In this document: positions 19,059-32,100 of the stretch, piece after piece
Layout of the letters: each line of letters starts with the position of its first letter
How positions within the stretch are numbered: the first letter of the stretch is position 1
Source of the DNA: Gautieria morchelliformis
Taxonomy: Eukaryota; Basidiomycota; Agaricomycetes; Gomphales; Gomphaceae
Direction of reading: 5' to 3'
NCBI GenBank assembly: GCA_015179125.1
Contig: WHVA01000292.1
Span: 1 to 64,000, forward strand
Length of the DNA stretch: 64,000 nucleotides
Notes under the pieces: model-generated
Database searches by the model: none
What the model was told of the DNA's origin: nothing
The model's input: only the letters and a program-made list of their open reading frames with translations
Position numbers and translations under genes: made by a program

Positions 19059-22000
19059 ATGTCCTCAACCAATGCCAAACAGCCCAGTCTCAAGCAAAAG
19101 ACTTTGTTAGGCTTTTTCAACAAGTCTAGTACGTCTTCAGCTAAAGCAAAGCCATCTCAACCCGCGCCAAAAAATAAGGATAACATCGTGAAGACACCGC
19201 CTTCCAAGGCTCGAAGCCGCGGTGAAGGGGAGGATAGTGAGGGCGAGAATACGCAGAAAATTGATCATCCTTCCTCTGTGGCCAGTAGTTTTAAATCATA
19301 CGGATCACGCGTGTCTGGTCCTAATGCAAAAGACACACCGCCTACCAGTGATCTTGTCGACGTCGACATGCTTTCCGACCTCACGGATGAGGATAATGAC
19401 ATTGTCAAGAAGCCTGTATGTTCTACGACTATGTATGATGTCTAATCTAACGCGATTTTCACGTGCCTTAGAAAAAGCGCAAAATAATTGTAGCGGATGA
19501 CTCTGAAGACGAGAAAGCAGTCAGCGTTGATCAAGATGCATACAACAAAGGATTATCTGCGTACAAACCCTCTCCAGAACCAGAAGGGGTAAATGCGTCC
19601 AAATGTATGTGGCTGGCAAGTGTAATCAGCGCGCGTTGTACTCATGTCGTTTTAATTTCAGCTCGTATTAAGCGACCCCGCACGTCTTCTCCGGATGTTG
19701 AAGACTGGGAAAATGAAGGGAATGCGGGCGTGTTTAGCAAGAAAATCGCTGCGTTTAGGAAGCCGGTTCTCGAGGGTAGGTTGTCATTCGCCCTAAGTCA
19801 TTTCCACAACTCTTCGCCTCGTTTATGGAATGACAGCAACTGAGGGATCTCCCTGTTACACAGCTCGTTCCCAGACCAGTTTTAGAAGCAGCAGCAGCAT
19901 TAAATGCATCACATCAGACGAAGAGGATGACGTAGCTGGGCAGCCTGCTCATAAAGGTTTCTCTTCTCGCTTATACACTGTTACACACGTTAACCCTTTC
20001 GCGCCAATTCCACAGCCAGGCACCGAAGCACCGCTAGAAGTGCTAGTAGATCAATGGCTTCGGAAGATGACAACGATTTCATCGTGCCCACTGATTCTGA
20101 AGTTTCATATTCAGGTGCTATCGATGTAGACGATGACTCAGACTTAGAGCAGCAACCAAAACCAGCCAAGTCCAAGTATAAGAAGGGCGACGGTGGTGCC
20201 GAAAGAAAACGTCCTCCAATGAAGAAGAGTGGATCCGCGGCCGATTCACACAATTTTTTGTTGACGGCTGCGGAACAACGTGCGCTGGGGAAAAAGAGCG
20301 ATAAAAAGGAGAAGGAAGACCCGTTCTTGTTTTTGCAGGATATTAGAGACGTGAATGACTGAAGCATGGCATGTCTTCGTCAACACACGCTAATAATTGT
20401 CTCCTCCGACAGAAAGACAAAAGACGTCCGGGAGACTCGAATTACGACCCCAGAACGCTATACATTCCCCGCAGCGCATGGGAGAGCTTTACGCCATTCG
20501 AAACACAGGTATGCACTGTTCCGCCTTTTTGTCCGATTAAGCTGATACATTTCCCACAGTTCTGGGAGGCATGTGAATCCCTCTCTGTAATTTTTATGCT
20601 GACTATGGTGTAATTAGATCAAACAAAATCATTTTGATACAGTACGTCAATGGTGTTGACAACAAGTTGTAACACTCTTATAACTTGATTTTCTCCACAG
20701 ATCTTGTTCTTCCAGAAGGGGTGAGTGATGCTGCCAAACTTTAGTCGCTTTGAATTACGTCTCAATCATTCTAATACACAGGAAGTTTCTTGAGGTAAGG
20801 CCCAGATTTTATCGACGGAACGTCGTTAATGGCATGTCTACACAGCTGTACGAAGATGACGCGCGGATCGGCAATCAAGTCTTTGACCTTAAGCTGACAC
20901 AAAGGGTTAAAATGTCTATGGCGAGTATAAAGTCTCATACACGACAAAATTCATTGACCAATGTTCCGCAGGTCGGAGTGCCCGAGATGTCCTTCAACTT
21001 CTGGGCGGCGTCAGTTGTTCCAAGCAGCTTAGTGATATATGCTGACCACATTTTTTGTTCCGATAGAAAATTTCTTGCTAAAGGTTCGTCTCTAGTCGGC
21101 TTAGCGGTTTCAGAACTTCAATTTGTCCGCAGGCTACAAGGTCGGACGTGTCGACCAGTCCGAGACTGCGCTCGGTGCCGAGATGCGTCGCACAGCCAAC
21201 AAGGGGAAGGCAAACTCGGACAAAATTGTGAGACGGTTAGTCTTCCTCGATTGGTCCGCACCCACATGATTTGTATATTTACACGGGGGCACATTGCAGC
21301 GAGCTCAACAAGGTTTACACGAATGGCACTTTAGTTGACGCTGACCTTCTCATTGACGATGAGGCGGGACACTGCGTTTCTATTCGAGAGGATGCGGCGG
21401 CAGATACATATGGGATATGTGTCCTCGACAGTTCTACATCTCAGTTCGACCTCAGTGCATTCGTGGACGACATATGCAGGACAAAGTTGGAGACAATCAT
21501 GCGGCAGCTACGGCCTAAAGAAATCTTATTCACGAAGGTTTGCAATCGCGCGAGTTCATCATCCTCGGGGTTTCAATTTGATACGTATGTAGGGCAACCT
21601 TTCGGTGACAAGCACGCGGCTTTTGAAGAATATTCTTGATGGGTCCTGTATATGGACAAACCTTCGTCCCTCCGAAGGTTTCAACTACCAGGAGACACTT
21701 GACGTGCTTAGAGAGATGTATCCAGATGACCCGGACGAAATGGAGGAAGGCAATGGAATTCCCGAGGTCATCAGGGACATGATGGGCAACAAAGATGCCA
21801 TGGAGGCTCTAGGCTCTATGATTTGGTGAGAGCTCTCACCCTGACGTGCTCTTGACTTTTGAGATTGAGCAATGTGTTCTCTTAGGTACCTTCGCCAGCT
21901 AAATATTGACAAGGACATTTTGAGCATGAAGAATTTCAATATATATGATCCGATGAAACAGGGCACAGGGATGATCTTGGACGGCCAAACGTTGGCACAT

Positions 22001-24568
22001 ATCGAGGTTTGTGGCATCGTCTTTTCGTTCTGCAGAAAACTGACGATAACACGGACGTAGGTACTTGTTAATAACGAGGGTACTGCAGACGGCTCGCTGT
22101 TAAAACTATTGGGACGATGCATGACACCTTTCGGTATGTTTCATCGGGTTTTGTGTACATTAAATATAATATACCTGATCACTCTAGGCAAGAGACTGTT
22201 TAGACAGTGGCTCTGCATGCCTTTGCGGGACGTTAAGCATATCAGGGAACGGTTCGTGTTGCGGTTGGCAGTCTTAGAAGGTGTTCGCTCAAGAAAGTTT
22301 CAGGCAAGACGCCGTACAGGATCTGATTGACCATCCTACGTTCGAAGCCGACTTCAGTAAATTGGCTAAAGGCATTCCCGACCTTGAGCGTATCGTCTCT
22401 AGGATTCACGCAAAGAATTGTAAAGTTAAAGAATTCCTCAAAGTTTTAGAGGTTCGACTCTTATTATCGCTATCTCTACGACATCGATAATTGAGGTCGG
22501 TGACATGACAGTCTTTCAGGACCTTGAGCAAGGGTCTTGCCGATTTAGCTGAAACTGCAGACTCTCTCGCATCACAAAGCATCCCAGGTTTGCTACGTAC
22601 AGCTCCGGACTTGACGTCCCATCTTAAGCACGTTGAAAGTATGTTCAAATCCCCCGAAAATAGTAAGTCCTGTACTCAGCCGCCATCACCTTAAATTGTA
22701 TTGCTTAAGAATAAATGGCAGCAAATCCTGACGAGCTCATACCGTGTCAGGGCAGGGATAACGCGTATGATGAGGTAGAGGGTGAAATTGATAATCTGGA
22801 GAAGCAATTGGATGACGCGCTGAAGCGACTGGAGAAGAAATATAGGTGAGACTCACAGTTGTCGAGTAGAAGCACTCACTAATCTTAATTAGCTTGCGGC
22901 TCAAATACTGGCACAGCGCCCAAGGCACAAAGGTCGCCGATTGTACTATTATGACCACTTCGCTGGGCTTACTTATGATTTCAGGAAATATACCAGATCG
23001 AAGCTGATACAAAGGCGAAGAACATACCCAAAGACTGGACGAAGAGCGGTAGTACCAAGACTGTGAAACGCTGGTCTGTCCCCGAGTTGGCTCAGCCAAT
23101 TCGTCGCCTCAAAGAGGCCCGTGAGACCCGCAACTCAGTCATTAAAAGCTTCAAATATCGTCTTTTCACCGAGTTCGACGATGACCGTGCGGTCTGGCTG
23201 CGCGCCGTGAAGGTCATGGCTGAACTTGATTGTCTCTTCAGCTTAGCTAAATCATCCATCGCTATCGGAGAGCCTGCGTGCCGACCTGAGCTCGTGGAAG
23301 CAGAGTCTGCCTTTGTGGACTTTAAAGAGCTCAGGCATCCCGCCCTGAGTATCAAAGGCGACTTCATTCCCAATAACGTGCATTTAGGCGGAGCCGTTGG
23401 TCGTATCGCCCTACTTACTGGCCCTAACATGGCGTGAGTGCTTTTGTCCCTATTTTGTTTACTCGGTGCTGAGCCATGTTAAAGTGGAAAGTCTACGGTA
23501 GCAGCTCTTGCTTGTCCACTAGTCTGTCAGATGATAATTGCTTTTCTAGATGATGAGAATGACTGCTGCTGGTGTAATTATGGCACAGCTTGGTATGTTG
23601 GTCCCTGCTGCAAGCGCACGGTGCGAATTGGCCCATCGAGAGTAGGAAACTTCCACTCACGTTGCTTCTAGGTTGGCCCCCGTCGATTCAATTCTAACCC
23701 GTATGGGTGCATACGATAACATGTTCTCAAACGCAAGCACTTTCAAAGTTGAGCTCGATGAATGGTAAGTCCCTCCTCTGTATTTGGCTGAGGATGCTGA
23801 TATTCGTTCCTTGCCAAAGTTGCAAGATCCTTAGGGACGCCACACCTAGGTCACTAGTCATCCTGGATGGTGCGTGTTGTCTTGCTACGCGAAGCAGCTA
23901 TACTGATCACCCACTCTGAAGAGCTGGGTCGAGGCACATCTACCTTCGTAAGTCACCTAGGGTCGTGTAGCTTTGTATTAATACTGACACTTTTATGACT
24001 AGGACGGAATGGCCATCGCAGGGGTATGAGTCTATCTCCCGTTTCAATACACCAGCCCTAGCTTACCTGTGACAGGCCGTCCTTCACCACCTGGCTACCC
24101 ATACACTCGCTCTCTCGTGTTTTGCCACACATTACTCATCGCTCACGGGTGACTTTGCATATCATCCAAACGTCCGCAATATGCACATGCAGACGATGGT
24201 GGATGACGAGAAACGAGAGGTACTTAATAAGCCTACCGCAGCGACTCTGCAGTTGACCATTTACATAGTTACTGTTCCTATACAAACTTGTGGAAGGCGT
24301 CGCAACAGGATCGTTTGGCACCCACGTTGCTAATCTTGCCGGCGTCCCACTAGACGTCGTCACTCGAGCTGAAAGTATTTCGAAGGACTTCGCCAAAAAA
24401 TTCAAGGAGAAGCAAGCTAGCAACAAGACTGTGGCCATGCCATTAACTACCCAAGCGGATTTCGTCTATCTGGTCAAGTTGGCAACCGCCAATTTGTCTA
24501 TCGATTCGGATGCGATAAAAACGAAGGAAACAATGTGCGTCTTGAAGCGATCTGCGCAGCAAATGTAG
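19059..24568 (+). CDS. MSH6: DNA mismatch repair protein Msh6 (MutS homologue)
   Basis: Large gene with many short introns. With Msh2 the product forms MutSalpha, which detects base mismatches and small loops in the nucleus. The N-terminus has a PCNA-binding PIP box (Q13-K-T-L16-L-G-F19-F20), then a long acidic, charged linker. The MutS domain I starts at about 20445 (LYIPRSAWESF). Its mismatch-reading Phe-x-Glu is KFLE, split by an intron near 20780. Domain I continues with KVGRVDQSET near 21140. The ATPase has Walker A GPNMAGKST (split by an intron at 23435), MMRMTAAGVIMAQLG, the signature RSLVILDELGRGTSTFDG across exons from about 23820, and THYSSLTGDF-type H-loop near 24128. It ends KRSAQQM, TAG at 24568. 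The start at 19059 places the PIP box at the N-terminus; an in-frame ATG lies at 19044. One intron (20921-20971) has GC-AG ends. Confidence 0.95.
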
Positions 24569-24682
24569 TATGACGCTCCTAACCGTATGAACACTATTCT
24601 GTCTTGCTCTGTTGCTCCTTTCGCTGTCATTGCTTTATTCGGTTTTCGTTTTACCTTGCACTGGTATATCATAGTATTGCTT

Positions 24683-26077
24683 TCATGGTGGAAAAGAACG
24701 TAGTTCCAAAATGCCATCTTTTAGACCCTCTGGGCGAACGCCATTCCAGAAATCTTTTGCCTTTAAAACTCGCTTATTCTCTTGTTGGAGAAGCGTGACA
24801 CTGATCTCGGTCTGTTCTGCACAACGCACAACGATCGAGCGGGAGGAATGATCGTAAATAGCATCACCTGGGTGATGCAATTTTGAATGTAAAGCCATCG
24901 GAGGGGCACGAATAGTAAACTCCTTCAGATTTAAAGTGGGAGAATAGGGGAGAACGGTTACAAGGGCGTGCTGAAGATACAAGGATTAATTAACACTGCA
25001 CCCAGAAATTTTTGAAAAGACTTGCTTGATGACTGGCAGCTCGGTGAACTCGATCCAGTCGATGAGCATCCCAGGTATCCCAATCAATATTCATGAACTC
25101 TCGCGTTATAAGGGGTGCCAGGGTGCGTTTAGTCGAGTCTTGGGAAACTGCTGTTGCCTTAGGGGCCGCATGAGGACGACTATAGGAACTAAAGTTCAGG
25201 ACCCACTGTTCCTGTAACCATGGCACGCAGTGTCGACACAAGCAGATCTGCACCCTCTTTTGCTAGATTCTCGCGCAGTGAACTGAACGTAGCATGGGGA
25301 GGTATTTTCTATAAGCATGTGAATTTGACCACTAATGATTACACTGTGTGCTGAACGCACTATAACTCGCGAACCCCATATATCACCTGAGTCTATACCC
25401 TGAGAAACAGGATCGATATTCAAGATTGAAACTCCAGTTTCAATTCGGCCGTCCACAATGGCATGCTGGATTGGCGCAGGTCCTCTATAATGGGGCAAAA
25501 GGGATGCGTGTACATTCAGTTTGCGGGTACGGTCAAATAGATTAAGCATGGACACAGGAATTATGCGCCCGAAAGAAGCAGTGATCAAGATATTGTTTGG
25601 ATCTTGACGTGCTTTGTAGAAAGGCCCAGGGACCTGCCGTGTCATACATGATTACCGCCTCATTTATCGGACAACGCAGTAGATAGAAACCTCCCAGGAC
25701 TTTAGCCCAATTTCTTTTGGAGGAACATCATGCACGGGAATAGTAAGCGAATCAGCCAAAACCTTTAAGGGGGCTGGAACGGAACTGTGGGTTAAGGGGG
25801 ATAAATTCGTTCGACATAGTATTACTCACAGACAATAAATTCCTTTCTCCTCCGGCCTGGTTTGACATCAGCATTTGTACCAACCCATATTTCCTTCCAA
25901 AGGTCTAACGAAATCAGAGCTCTAGCAGGCCAAAATCACAGCGTCGAGCAACTGACCAGTAGCAGCATGCAATCGGCGAAAGATCGTGCAAGAAAAGTCG
26001 TCCTGTCCAAGAAAAAGAATGTTAAATTTAGCTAGCGGATTTTGTGTGGAGAGACCGCGTAAAAGCAGCTTGAGCAT
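24683..26077 (-). CDS. FMT1: Methionyl-tRNA formyltransferase, mitochondrial
   Basis: Transfers formyl from 10-formyltetrahydrofolate to Met-tRNA(i) for mitochondrial initiation. The N-terminus MLKLLLRGLSTQNP is a good mitochondrial presequence, so I choose 26077 over the in-frame ATG at 26104. Next is FNILFLGQDDFS, the first strand of the formyltransferase fold. Middle exons give VPAPLKVLADSLTIPVHDV and then NVHASLLPHYRGPAPIQ, the family signature with the catalytic Asn and His. QGIDSGDIW carries the catalytic Asp. The C-terminal OB-like domain (VVRCAEQTEISVTLLQQ, RVLKAKDFWNG) ends at 24683. There are about six exons. It converges on MSH6 with only about 115 bp between stop codons, and lies just downstream of the cyclo-ligase gene on the same strand. 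Confidence 0.92.
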
Positions 26078-26976
26078 GTGAGTCGACTCTCGATTGAGAA
26101 ACAAGCTGACTAATCTCTTCGATGATCGAGAAATCGATTGGAATACATATGTGCCTGAGCGCTGTTAAACCGCAGATGCATTCTATGGTGCGGTTCACTT
26201 AGTCACCGCTACTTGTGTGCAAAAAATCCTCACCCTCCAAATCATAGCCGTTTCCTTATTCCTTGTGTAGAAACACTCCCTTTAGTGATAGGAATAGATT
26301 GTATTGAGGGGTATATTAGGTTCAAAATTGAGCGAGAAAAAGTCTTGAACAGACCCCACATTGGTGGGTGCGTATCTACAGCCACCAAAAAAAGGGCTGG
26401 CTCTTAAGTATTGACAGAATACGGATACAATTAAAATTGGAAGGGATATTAAGTTTTTGGCATTATACGTGGTGCAAAGGACAAAATTAACAATTACTGG
26501 TCAAAAGCATGAGCGACAGCCTCCAGAACACACCTGTGACTTGTATGGTGGAACTGATGCTTCACCTGTTTCTGAAGATCCATAGTTCCTATACCTGTTC
26601 TGTAAGCATCCACCCATCAAAATGCTTTTGGCATATTGTCCTTTAAGGTGTCAAATGTGTAGTCACAGTTATCACAAAGATATTTCTTGATGGCACCCCA
26701 AAAGAACCCAATGAAATTGAGTTTGCAGTGACATTTGGGCAAGAGAATGCACATGTGACCAGCAGCTTCAATCACCTCCTGCACAAGTGATATCTGCTCC
26801 TGGAAGTCAGGCTCAAGAATGTGCTTGCCACAACAAGAATCCAATGTGCATTTCTTGCATTTGCCTCGCAAATGGTCAGCAAAAAGGCCACACTAGTCCA
26901 TAAGGAAAGCTTTACATAATTGGACAGCCTTACTCTGAACCATGATCAATAGCAATTAAGGTGAGCAAAATCACTT
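26078..26976. other. FMT1 promoter region with transposon debris
   Basis: About 900 bp between the FMT1 start and the cyclo-ligase stop. The first 300 bp or so should be the FMT1 promoter. The rest contains the transposase fragment annotated separately. Confidence 0.6.
26617..26871 (-). pseudogene. DDE transposase C-terminal fragment (Tc1/mariner-like)
   Basis: An 84-codon minus-strand piece: CTLDSCCGKHILE, then EVIEAAGHMCILLPKCHCKLN and FIGFFWGAIKKYLCDN, then YTFDTLKDNMPKAF. The HCxLNFIxFFWG block matches the DDE transposase block PxLNPIExxW around the last catalytic residue. Here the Glu is replaced by Gly (FIGFFW), so the fragment is catalytically dead. No terminal inverted repeats were found around it. 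Confidence 0.6.
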
Positions 26977-27966
26977 CTAAGATACTGCTCGCTGCATCAT
27001 TGAACCTCCTGGATGGAACACGTCGTCGACTTTCCAGTCATGATTCATAATCGGGATCCCTCCTTTGGAAGGGTCCAGAAGTTGCTGAGTTAGAGACAAG
27101 CCCCCTGTGAGAATAATATCGAGAAATATGACCACTGTCATCAGAAATATAACAGCACTACGTGACAGACGCTGTGTGGACGCACAGAGTGTAGGCATCT
27201 TCACGTGTTGCAGACTCGTCCTATGACGTTCAGCTATGCAGGACTGGTATGAATTTAAGAAGCGATCGTAATATCCTTTCCCATGACCGAGTCGCGACAA
27301 CGTCTGATCGAAACCCAACCCTAGCACAGTGGATAAATTGCAAACTCATAGACAAAGATCCGAGGTGCTGACCTGGGAGCAATATGAGATCCAACATCGG
27401 ACATCCTAGATCCGTGACTATCAGAAGCGTTAGGCACTAGTGTAGCGGTCGCTAATAGACACCGCTCATGCTCACTGTTCTGACGACGCTCACTGTTTCT
27501 TTCAAGACTGGGTTCTGGTATCCCCCAGGTGCCTTTAGTAAGGCTCATCAAATCCTGTTCGTCATAGATCCGTAGCATGTCTATTTCTCCGCGCTCATGG
27601 TCGATCCTTGGAACAAAGAGCATCTTTCCTAAGAGAATATGTATCATCATCAGCAACATCATCACTTCCAGACAGAGCCATACCTGATTCGAGAATTAAA
27701 GTGACTAGCCGGCTGGTGTCCACTTCGCCGGAAGGCATGCTTAAATAACAGCTCACAACTTGAGCCCTCTGGAATGTATGATCCGACGCTACATACGAAC
27801 AAACCAGTCCAGCTGAACATAACCATAGTCAATACGTCGTCAGATGTTCGATTGAGCAGCTCAGCGTGCATTGGAACTGGATCTCATCCGAAGGTATCGA
27901 GCTGAGGGCCTTGCGCAAGGAGCTTCTTAATGCCTTTTTCCCAGCTGCTACGGCACTAGAGGTCAT
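26977..27966 (-). CDS. 5-formyltetrahydrofolate cyclo-ligase (5,10-methenyl-THF synthetase)
   Basis: Converts 5-formyl-THF with ATP to 5,10-methenyl-THF, the only route back from this folate store. The start is ATG at 27966 (MTSSAVAAGKKALRSSLRK), giving the usual Lys/Arg-rich first helix that holds ATP. Later exons give LPSGEVDTS-like sequence, GKMLFVPRIDHERGEIDML, WGIPEPS, and the C-terminal signature LGLGFDQTLSRLGHGKGYYD. The last exon, after an intron near 27140-27200, ends HDWKVDDVFHPGG...AVS at 26977. About five exons, total near 250 residues, normal for the family. The downstream neighbour FMT1 consumes the related 10-formyl-THF. Confidence 0.9.
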
Positions 27967-28810
27967 CTGACGAAGCAGGAGCGACACGAACAAGTATTAA
28001 AACTGTTATAAGCATTGATTGCAGTTTCTTCAAGCTCCGCTTACCTTCGGTATATATGTCCTCTTGGCAGAAACCACTGATAGGCGTGTAGTGCAAGGAA
28101 TTTAGGCTCCTTTGATCTTCCCCAGAAGTCGTTCACTGCTAACGTACTGGCAGAAGACAGACTTTCATCCCACAGACTATATACAGAATACAAGTATTTT
28201 TTCGTTTAGATGAATGGTAGTTGCGTCAGTCTGTCTATTCACCAGACCGTACATTGGCTTTCAAATTGTCATGCATGCATTGATTGGTGTAGACCATGTG
28301 GGCTGACTCCACTCCAAATATGGGGATTTTATCCTGATGGAGTAAGTACCAGAACCAGAGACGACCCGGAAGGCTAGGCTCGTTTCCGAGCAAGTCGATA
28401 TCTGTGGACCCTTGGTGGCACCTATTTCATGGACCTATTGACGGTTCATTTGTCAGCGAAGAGACTCCACTCCAACGTGTGGGCTAATTAATGGAAGGCT
28501 GGGTCGTAGTAGACAAGGGGGCGACAAACGGTTAACCAACGATGAGGTTAATCGTTTTCGCCGAGTTTGGGGGGAGAGGGATTTGTCAGCGAAGACTTGA
28601 ACGGAAGTCTGCCGGAAAGGCGGCAACTCCCGGTTGCAGCCGACGCGCAACCATAGCACTGTCCATACCGTGACGTGACTGTGCAACGTGTCTGAGGCCG
28701 ACAAGCCTCGAGCGCGAGGACGTGGCAGGCCACACTACCACCCAAAGCACTGGGAGCGGAATAGGGAGTGGAGGGAAGAAAATCGCCTGTATCTACGCTA
28801 GGTAGATGGA
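27967..28810. other. Cyclo-ligase promoter and copia target flank
   Basis: No gene recognised. The part near 27970-28200 should be the cyclo-ligase promoter. 28450-28800 is GC-rich with short meaningless frames. The copia insertion point is at 28811. Confidence 0.4.
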
Positions 28811-28815
28811 GGCGA

Positions 28816-29036
28816 TGTTAGTAATCGGGACGATGACACCGCCGAGGCAGAGCCGGCACGCATTTAGCCGGAGGTTCGAGATCGCTCTCGACCCCGGGTT
28901 GCTGGTGCACCGGCATCGCATCGGCACAGCAGCTCGAAGAGATTGGTAATATAGGAACATCATAATTAGTATATAAGGCAGAACGATCTACTTGAGATCG
29001 TAGAATATCAGATTATTATATCTCCTTCGTTCCACA
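28816..29036 (+). repeat. Copia 5' LTR (221 bp)
   Basis: TGTTAGTAATCGGG ... TTCGTTCCACA. It contains TATATAAGG at about 28970, a plausible promoter TATA box that would place the transcript start near the 3' end of the LTR. Confidence 0.95.
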
Positions 29037-29053
29037 GGTTATGGGCCCCGCGC
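29037..29053 (+). promoter_or_regulatory. Copia primer-binding site, iMet half-tRNA type
   Basis: GGTTATGGGCCCCGCGC begins at the base after the LTR. Its first 12 bases are the reverse complement of GGGCCCATAACC, the anticodon stem-loop of initiator tRNA-Met as I know it from eukaryotes. Copia elements are known to prime from an internal fragment of tRNA-iMet cut in the anticodon loop, rather than from the tRNA 3' end. Confidence 0.8.
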
Positions 29054-29115
29054 ATAACTAAACTACTACAAATCTAACTACGCTCTATACTCCAATAACT
29101 CAATACCGATCGACG

Positions 29116-32100
29116 ATGTCGAGTAGCAACAACACGTACAAGATCGACCCCTTGAACGGGGATAATTACGCGGCGTGGCGCCGGCGGCTCGAGTGGATAC
29201 TCGATGACTTAGATCTGTGGGACGTGGCTATCGGCAGGGAGACGGAACCGAGACCGGCAGATGCCGACAACGTCACTGCGACCGAGCAGCAGGAGATCGA
29301 CGATTGGAGAAGGAAGGACAAGAAAGCTAGAAAAGAGATTTGCCTCAGAGTTGCCGATGAACAACTAGTTTACATCAATCAGACGATGTCTGCATTTGCT
29401 GTATGGACTAGTCTACAAGCTATATTCGAATCTAAGGGAGCAGTGGGAATTGTAAATCTCCGAAGAGATTTCTTCCGGACGCTTGCCGAGGACGGCGCGA
29501 ACATGGAGGAGCACGTACGCAAGCTCCGCGGCATTCAACAGGAATTGAATGCGCGGGGGCATTACATCAGTGACACCGAGTTCTCGAACACGTTGCTGAC
29601 GTCATTACCAGATTCTTGGTCGGCGTTTATTACGGCAGTAAACGCCAGTGGAGCCGGGACAACAGCTGATATATTAATAGCTCGGGTCCTCGATGAGGAT
29701 CGAGCACGGAAAGCTGGATCAGCACGGCAGACGGCGCTTAAAGTGCAACAACGTCACAGGACCAGGAAAGATGACTCAGGAGCAACAAAGGGAAAGTGCC
29801 GAAATTGCGGCAAGAAGGGTCATTACGTGAAGGACTGTTGGGCGAAAGGTGGCAGCAAGGAGGGCCAAGCACCGAAATGGTTCAAATCAGGGAACAAAGA
29901 AACAGTCAAACAAGCAGAAGAAAAGGACTTCGCATTTGTATCTAAGGAGGTAGCATACAGTGCTATATCTGCATCCGACTGGCTAGCCGATTCAGCGGCA
30001 ACAACACATATAGCTCGAAGCCGAAATGATTTCACTAGCTATGCCGAGGATCCATCGGAAATCAAAGGAATTTCACCCGGTGCGGTACTACATACACAAG
30101 GCCGAGGCACTATATACATGGAATTCAAGATCGGCGCCAAGACGAACATGATCGAGCTACGTGACGTCAAACACGCACCAGATGCGCCGAACAACCTTAT
30201 CAGCGTAGGGCGTTTAACTGATAAGGGCAACACGGCCACATTTTCAGGCACCGGCGTCGAATTCAAATCACGCGCCGGAGTTACCTTCGCACAGGGACAG
30301 AAGCGTGGGCGGCTGTTCTGTATGAAGGCACGAGTCACTCGATCAGTCGAGGCACGGGACTTTGCCGCAGCGGCAAAAGGACGGTCATGGGACAAATGGC
30401 ACAGGATACTAGGGCACGTCAACATAAACTCTATAAAATTGTTGAAATCTAACGACCTAGTTACTGGACTCGAGATCGACGAGTCAACCGAGACGAGCCA
30501 ATGCAAAGCATGCATACAAGGCAAACGGCATGTGGAGCCGTTCCCCAAAAGAGCCAAGGACACTGTAGAACAGGTCGGTGACCTAACAGTATCCGATGTA
30601 TGGGGACCTGCCCAGACCGAGGGACCATCGCGTGAGAAATACTTTTATTCTTTCACGGACATCAAATCGAGGTACACCGTAATCTATTTTGGGAGCACCA
30701 AAGATGAAGCGCTCAAACACTTCGAGACGTACAAGGCATTCCTCGAGACCCAAACAGGTCAGAAACTGAAGAGGTTTCGCTCAGATAATGGAGGGGAATA
30801 TGTCAATAAAAATTTCAAGGAATTTTGTGCAAAATATGGCATTATCATGGAGACCACAGCTCCATACTCCCCAGCCCAAAATGGAATCGCCGAATGACTC
30901 AACCGGACCTTACTCGAGCACGCACGTGCAATGATATTTGCCAAGAACCTGCCAAAAATACTCTGGCCCGAGGCCGTGGCTTACGCGTGTTATATCAAAA
31001 ATCGATCACCCACGCGAGCGCTTGGAGATGACGCAACACCGTTCCAAGCACTATTCGGCAAGAAGCCGAACATAGCACGTCTAGAGGAATTCGGGACAAA
31101 TTGCTGGGTTATGGTGCCGGATCAACGTCGAGCCAAACTTGATCCAAAGGCAGAAGAACATATATTCGTCGGAGTAGCTGAACATGCAAAGGCCTGGAGG
31201 TACTACAATAAAGCCTCAAAGCACGTTCAAGTATCTAGGAACATTACATTTGACGAAAATGACAACCGACTCTACCCCATCCCAGATAACGACGATGACG
31301 ACACGGCACCGCTCGAGGGGGAGCACTCACCACGCGAGCATGTGCTGGACCCGATCACATCTACCCCACAGACGTCATCACCCCAGACAACGCCCGTTCC
31401 TGATCCACCTAAACAAGCGCCAGCTCCAGAGATCCGACGGAGCGCGCGTATCACTCAAAGACCGGATTACCGGAAACTGAATAATTCAGGACGCACCGAG
31501 CAGGTTTACATAACGAGAGAAATCGTCACTGAACCTGAGAATTACAGAGCGGCGGTATCACGTGATGATGCGCCGATCTGGGAGAAAGCGATGGAAATTG
31601 AGATGGATTAACACAAGACATTAGGAACATGGGAATTAACAGAACTACCACCCGGACGAGTGGCTATCGGTTGCCGATGGGTATACGCTGTCAAAACACA
31701 ACCGGACGGACAATTCGATAAGGCTAAAGCGAGGGTTGTGGCTCAAGGATTCACACAGAGGCCAGGGATGGATTACTACGAGATAACCTCACCCGTGGTC
31801 AAATTCGATTCACTACGTGTTCTATTAGCGATCGCAAACACACTCGATTGGGAAATCGAAATGATGGATGTCAAAGGCGCCTACCTCAATTCAACCATAG
31901 ATGAGGAGATCTACATGCGCCAGCCCGACGGTTTTGATGATGGATCTGGACGCGTTCTAAGAATATACAGAGCGCTCTACGGACTCAAACAATCGGGGCG
32001 AGCTTGGCATCAGCGCTTACGCAAATTACTACTCGATCTCGGCTTCCATCAAAGTACAGCCGATGAATGCGTCTACATCAGACAAGATAAGGACTCAATC

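Noticed and set aside
30039-30563. 174-codon minus-strand frame inside the copia element
   Set aside because: Antisense shadow of the integrase region, with no recognisable domain.
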